Shown: positions 5,337 to 7,627 of the stretch, in pieces | Layout of the letters: every line of letters begins with the position of its first letter | How positions within the stretch are numbered: the stretch's first letter is position 1 | Assembly (NCBI GenBank): GCA_004297635.1 | Contig: SCUQ01000392.1 | Span: forward strand, 1-7,627 | Direction: 5' to 3' | Length of the DNA: 7,627 bases | Origin: Rhizorhabdus sp. | GTDB taxonomy: Bacteria > Pseudomonadota > Alphaproteobacteria > Sphingomonadales > Sphingomonadaceae | Notes under the pieces: generated by a model | Database searches by the model: none | The model's input: only the letters and a program-made list of their open reading frames with translations | Told to the model about the DNA's origin: nothing | Program-made: the position numbers and the translations under genes

Positions 5337-5630
5337 ATGTCGCGCATCTGCGAGCTGACCGGCAAGGGCCGCCAAGTGGGCCACAACGTGTCCCATGCCA
5401 ACAACAAGACAAAGCGGACCTTTCTGCCCAACCTGCAGAATGTCACGCTGATCTCCGATTCGCTCGGCAAGGGCGTGAAGCTGCGGGTTTCGACCCACGG
5501 TCTGCGCTCCGTCGAGCATGTCGGCGGCCTCGACAACTGGCTGCTCAAGTCCAAGGACGAGAGCCTGTCGCTCCGCGCCCGTCGCCTGAAGCGCGAAGTC
5601 GCGAAGAAGCAGCAGGCCGTCGCCGCCTGA
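5337..5630 (+). CDS. rpmB: 50S ribosomal protein L28
   Basis: Structural protein of the large ribosomal subunit, needed for assembly of the 70S ribosome. The 97-residue product begins with the family signature [20 protein letters not shown], followed by the conserved KRTFLPNLQ (26-34) and the strand segment [18 protein letters not shown] (47-64). The C-terminus is a long basic helix ([14 protein letters not shown]), as in alphaproteobacterial L28, which is longer than the 78-residue Escherichia coli protein. Only one cysteine is present, so it is the zinc-free type. AGGA lies 9 bases before the ATG. Unlike in E. coli, rpmG does not follow: the gene stands alone between its own promoter and terminator. 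Confidence 0.98.
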   Translation: MSRICELTGKGRQVGHNVSHANNKTKRTFLPNLQNVTLISDSLGKGVKLRVSTHGLRSVEHVGGLDNWLLKSKDESLSLRARRLKREVAKKQQAVAA

Positions 5631-5662
5631 TTCGCTTCCGCTTCGGCGGGATGAAATGAGGG

Positions 5663-5692
5663 AACCGGATCGCAGCGGCGGTCCGGTTTTTT
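5663..5692 (+). terminator. Rho-independent terminator of rpmB
   Basis: AACCGGA (5663-5669) pairs with TCCGGTT (5682-5688) across a 12-base GC-rich loop and runs into six T residues (5687-5692). It starts 32 bases after the rpmB stop. It also separates rpmB from the convergent phytase-like gene, but its minus-strand side lacks a T-run. Confidence 0.88.
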
Positions 5693-5736
5693 CGTGTCTC
5701 TAGCGATGCCGTTTGCCGCGCCGACAGGGCGGGATC

Positions 5737-6696
5737 TTATTTTTTCACGCCTTCCAGTTCGAACTTCAGCAGCAATGTACGTTCGACCGGCACCTGATTG
5801 TCGTCGGAAATCAGCCACAGCATGGTCTTCCCGCCCTCCTGGACGACGCTGATCCCCTCCATATTGTCGATATTGAGCGGCGGCCTGAGCTCGGCGATAT
5901 GCTCGCCTTCGACGGTCGCGCCCGGCTTGATATCGGCAGGATCGACGATCGCCAGAGCCGCCGAGAAACCGTCCCATATGCCGAAGCGTCGATGGAGGAC
6001 GATGATGTTCCCGTCGGGGAGCTGCGCGGCGTCCGTCGGGGCGTAACCGCGCGGCGGACGATAGCCGAAATGGAAGGGCGTGTTGCGGGTGCTGGTGGGA
6101 TCGCCTGGAAATATCAGCGAATCATGGACGTGCGGCGCGACCGCATTGCCCTCCGAAAATATGACGAAGCGGCCGCCCTCCAGCCGCACCATCGCCTCGG
6201 CGCCGGAGTTCAGCGACCATTTCTTCATGGCCGGCGGCCAGGCCAGCGAATGCAGCATGGTGAGATCGGGCGCGTAGCGCAGGATCGCGTTGCGATATTC
6301 GAAGCCGACCCAGATGTCGCCGTTCGGCCCCACCGTCATCGACTCCGAATCGCGATCCCCCTTATGGCCTTCATAGGCGGGAAAGGCCGGCAGTTCGCTG
6401 AAGCGAGGCTGCTCGATCACGCCGGGCTTCGTCATGCGAAAGCGCAGATAATGACCATTGTCGGCCAGCGCCATGAAGCGGTCACCTTTTACCCACAGGG
6501 CCGAATAGCCCCCGAAGTCGCGCTGCCGACTGTCGAGCTGCCATCCCGCGAGATAGCGTAGCCGCCCGAATTGCCGATGCGCGGGATCGGCCGGATCGAT
6601 CGGGATCGCCGTCGCCGTCACCTGAACATCGGTCTGCGGGAAGCCCGCGGAGCTCGGTACGAAGCAGAACAGCAATGCGGCCAGGGCCTTCTTCAT
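5737..6696 (-). CDS. Secreted esterase-like/phytase-like beta-propeller protein
   Basis: A 319-residue exported protein of the 'esterase-like activity of phytase' (phytase-like) family, a predicted beta-propeller whose true substrate is mostly unknown. The N-terminus MKKALAALLFCFVPSSAG is a typical Sec signal peptide; the cysteine at 11 is not in a lipobox. Family landmarks occur in order: GGYSALWV (62-69), ALADNG (76-81), the acidic DSESMTV (116-122), IWVGFEYRNAI (128-138), ISDDN-type acidic loops (LISDDN, 295-300) and NIDNMEGISVV (275-285). Such acidic loops may bind metal ions. The frame is open back to 6789, but only the ATG at 6696 gives a signal peptide. No Shine-Dalgarno precedes it. 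It converges on rpmB and diverges from the glycine-zipper gene. Phosphatase or esterase activity should not be assumed. Confidence 0.88.
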   Translation of the reverse strand: MKKALAALLFCFVPSSAGFPQTDVQVTATAIPIDPADPAHRQFGRLRYLAGWQLDSRQRDFGGYSALWVKGDRFMALADNGHYLRFRMTKPGVIEQPRFSELPAFPAYEGHKGDRDSESMTVGPNGDIWVGFEYRNAILRYAPDLTMLHSLAWPPAMKKWSLNSGAEAMVRLEGGRFVIFSEGNAVAPHVHDSLIFPGDPTSTRNTPFHFGYRPPRGYAPTDAAQLPDGNIIVLHRRFGIWDGFSAALAIVDPADIKPGATVEGEHIAELRPPLNIDNMEGISVVQEGGKTMLWLISDDNQVPVERTLLLKFELEGVKK

Positions 6697-6702
6697 GGGC
6701 GC

Positions 6703-6731
6703 CCGATAAAGGCTTCGTCGCCAATTCCCAA
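6703..6731 (-). promoter_or_regulatory. Candidate promoter giving a leaderless phytase-like mRNA
   Basis: On the minus strand TTGGGA (6731-6726), 17 bases, TATCGG (6708-6703). Only 6 bases separate the -10 from the ATG at 6696, so transcription would start at the A of the ATG. This agrees with the absence of a ribosome site. The -35 matches 4 of 6 and the -10 only TAT. Confidence 0.35.
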
Positions 6732-6898
6732 GGCTTTTGCGATGGCGATCGGGCCCGCAGGCCTGTCCCGCAAGATGAACGGCGGCCAACAGCCATGTTC
6801 AGCATCGGCTCACGCGAATCATGGAATAAGCGTCTCATCGATCGGCCCTGCATCGTCCTCTTGAGGAGTTCCACCCCGGCGGAACGCATGGCCGAGAA

Positions 6899-6904
6899 AA
6901 GGAG
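6899..6904 (+). promoter_or_regulatory. Shine-Dalgarno of the glycine-zipper gene
   Basis: AAGGAG lies 6 bases before the ATG at 6911. It is an excellent site and fixes the start. No convincing -35/-10 pair was found in 6780-6898. Confidence 0.85.
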
Positions 6905-6910
6905 ATTGTT

Positions 6911-7306
6911 ATGTTGCGTAAGCTTCTCACGGCCGCGGTGACTTCGGCGGCTCTGCTTTCGGCAGTGGCGCCCGCCGCAGCCGAGGCCCAATATTATGGT
7001 GGCGGCCGCTTCGAGCAGGTTCGCGACTGGGACGGCCGCGGCTATCGCGGCGACCGTGGTTATCGTGGCGATCGCGGCTATTATCGCGACCGCGGCTATT
7101 ATCGCGGCAATCGGGGCTATTATCGCGACCGTGGCCGCTGCCGCGACAAGGGCACCGGCGGGACCATTCTCGGCGCGATCGCCGGCGGCCTGCTCGGCAA
7201 TGAGATCGGCAATGGCCGCTATGATCGCGGCGACGGCACCACCGGCGCTATCGTCGGCGCGGGTATCGGCGCCCTGGCTGGCCGCGCGATCGACCGCGAC
7301 TGCTGA
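6911..7306 (+). CDS. Secreted glycine-zipper protein with RGY repeats
   Basis: A 131-residue exported protein. Residues 1-26 form a clear Sec signal peptide with an AEA cleavage site before Q27. Residues 43-75 are a tandem Arg/Gly/Tyr/Asp tract. Residues 84-125 form a glycine-zipper domain of the 17-kDa-antigen type (Rick_17kDa_Anti/2TM), seen as TILGAIAGGLLGNEIG (85-100) and GAIVGAGIGALAG (112-124); these are two short helices that can insert into or pack within a membrane. There is no lipobox, unlike the classic lipoprotein members. Two cysteines remain after processing, C77 at the end of the repeat tract and C131 as the last residue, so a disulphide spanning the zipper domain or a dimer is possible. 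Such proteins are usually placed at the outer membrane; function is unknown. No terminator is evident downstream. Confidence 0.9.
   Translation: MLRKLLTAAVTSAALLSAVAPAAAEAQYYGGGRFEQVRDWDGRGYRGDRGYRGDRGYYRDRGYYRGNRGYYRDRGRCRDKGTGGTILGAIAGGLLGNEIGNGRYDRGDGTTGAIVGAGIGALAGRAIDRDC
7037..7129 (+). repeat. Coding tandem repeat (18-21 bp units, RGY motif)
   Basis: Five in-frame units encode RGYRGD, RGYRGD, RGYYRD, RGYYRGN and RGYYRD. The units are 18 bases long except the fourth, which is 21. Silent differences between units (CGC/CGT, GGC/GGT/GGG) show that the array is not freshly duplicated. Confidence 0.85.
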
Positions 7307-7478
7307 TCCTTCACTTCCTTAAAGCTTAACCGGATCCCCGCGTGGCGTTGTGGGGAGGAGGGTCGTCGGTTCGCTGGAGGAATCGGCGGCCCTCCACTTG
7401 TTCGTCCCCCCGCATCTTCGCCGATGATCAGGTGGGGCCGCGCAAAGACGGCGCTATGCCGATCCGGCGCCCTCGGGG
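7307..7478. other. Intergenic region between convergent genes
   Basis: These 172 bases separate the glycine-zipper gene from the end of cobT. Several imperfect GC-rich inverted repeats occur (for example CCCC at 7336-7339 with GGGG at 7352-7355), but no stem followed by a T-run on either strand. I see no gene or confident regulatory site. Confidence 0.5.
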
Positions 7479-7627
7479 CTATTTCGCCTCCAGATCGAAC
7501 AGACCGGCAAGCTGCTCGACCATCGTGCCGCCGAGCTGTTCGACATCCATGATCGTCACCGCCTTCTGATAATAGCGCGTAACGTCATGGCCGATGCCGA
7601 TGGCGGCCAGCTCGACCGGCGAACGGC
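7479..7627 (-). CDS. cobT: Cobaltochelatase subunit CobT, C-terminal end only
   Basis: Only the last 48 codons and the stop are inside the window; the gene enters from the right edge. CobT with CobS and CobN forms the ATP-dependent aerobic cobaltochelatase that inserts cobalt into hydrogenobyrinic acid diamide in cobalamin synthesis. The visible part is the end of its von Willebrand A-type domain. [17 protein letters not shown] (positions 9-25 of the fragment) is a highly conserved C-terminal CobT segment, followed by [17 protein letters not shown]. The match is by memory of the family, but the motif is distinctive. cobS would be expected next to it beyond the window. Confidence 0.88.
   Translation of the reverse strand, partial: RSPVELAAIGIGHDVTRYYQKAVTIMDVEQLGGTMVEQLAGLFDLEAK

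Noticed and set aside
5713..6561. 282-codon open frame on the plus strand
   Set aside because: It is antisense to the phytase-like gene, starts inside the region after the rpmB terminator and has no domain or ribosome site.
6868..6885. GTTCC-N8-GGAAC inverted repeat before the glycine-zipper gene, considered as an EcfG or operator site
   Set aside because: No GTT lies at 16-17 bases from the GGAAC, and the arms are only 5 bases long; chance is likely.

Overview
This window looks like ordinary chromosomal DNA from a GC-rich alphaproteobacterium, most likely a sphingomonad (order Sphingomonadales). The support is the high GC content, the gene families present (SWFGD/DUF2171 stress protein, DUF3734-type patatin, CobT, phytase-like esterase beside rpmB) and candidate EcfG-type promoters. 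I see no phage, transposon, CRISPR or integrase signal. Genus assignment is inference.

Layout. Bases 1-853 (minus strand) hold most of a patatin-like phospholipase that runs off the left edge. A strong terminator (910-940) separates it from a 269-residue DUF2171 protein (965-1774, minus), whose upstream region carries an EcfG-like general-stress promoter, an inverted repeat and a leader hairpin. A tRNA-Ala(CGC) gene lies at 2029-2104 on the plus strand. Next is a minus-strand HU DNA-binding protein gene (2321-2596) with its own terminator (2250-2269). A four-gene minus-strand cluster runs from 5186 down to 2794: a single-pass membrane protein with beta-type repeats, a Pmp3/YqaE-type small membrane protein, the tRNA adenosine deaminase TadA, and a CorC/HlyC-type CBS membrane protein. 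Divergent from it is rpmB (ribosomal protein L28, 5337-5630, plus) with a recognisable promoter and terminator. A secreted phytase-like esterase (5737-6696, minus) converges on rpmB. A secreted glycine-zipper protein with RGY repeats (6911-7306, plus) diverges from the esterase. The last 48 codons of cobT (7479-7627, minus) enter from the right edge.

How the genes relate. Most are housekeeping: translation (L28, tRNA-Ala, TadA decoding of arginine codons), nucleoid structure (HU) and cobalamin synthesis (CobT). Others act at the envelope (Pmp3, the repeat protein, CorC, glycine zipper, phytase-like esterase) or in stress (DUF2171, possibly Pmp3). Two EcfG-like promoter matches, one strong and one marginal, suggest that part of the window answers to the general stress response. 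I did not find a convincing new multi-gene system. The best leads are the uncharacterised repeat protein translationally coupled to Pmp3, the stress-promoter architecture ahead of the DUF2171 gene, and possible leaderless starts for two genes.
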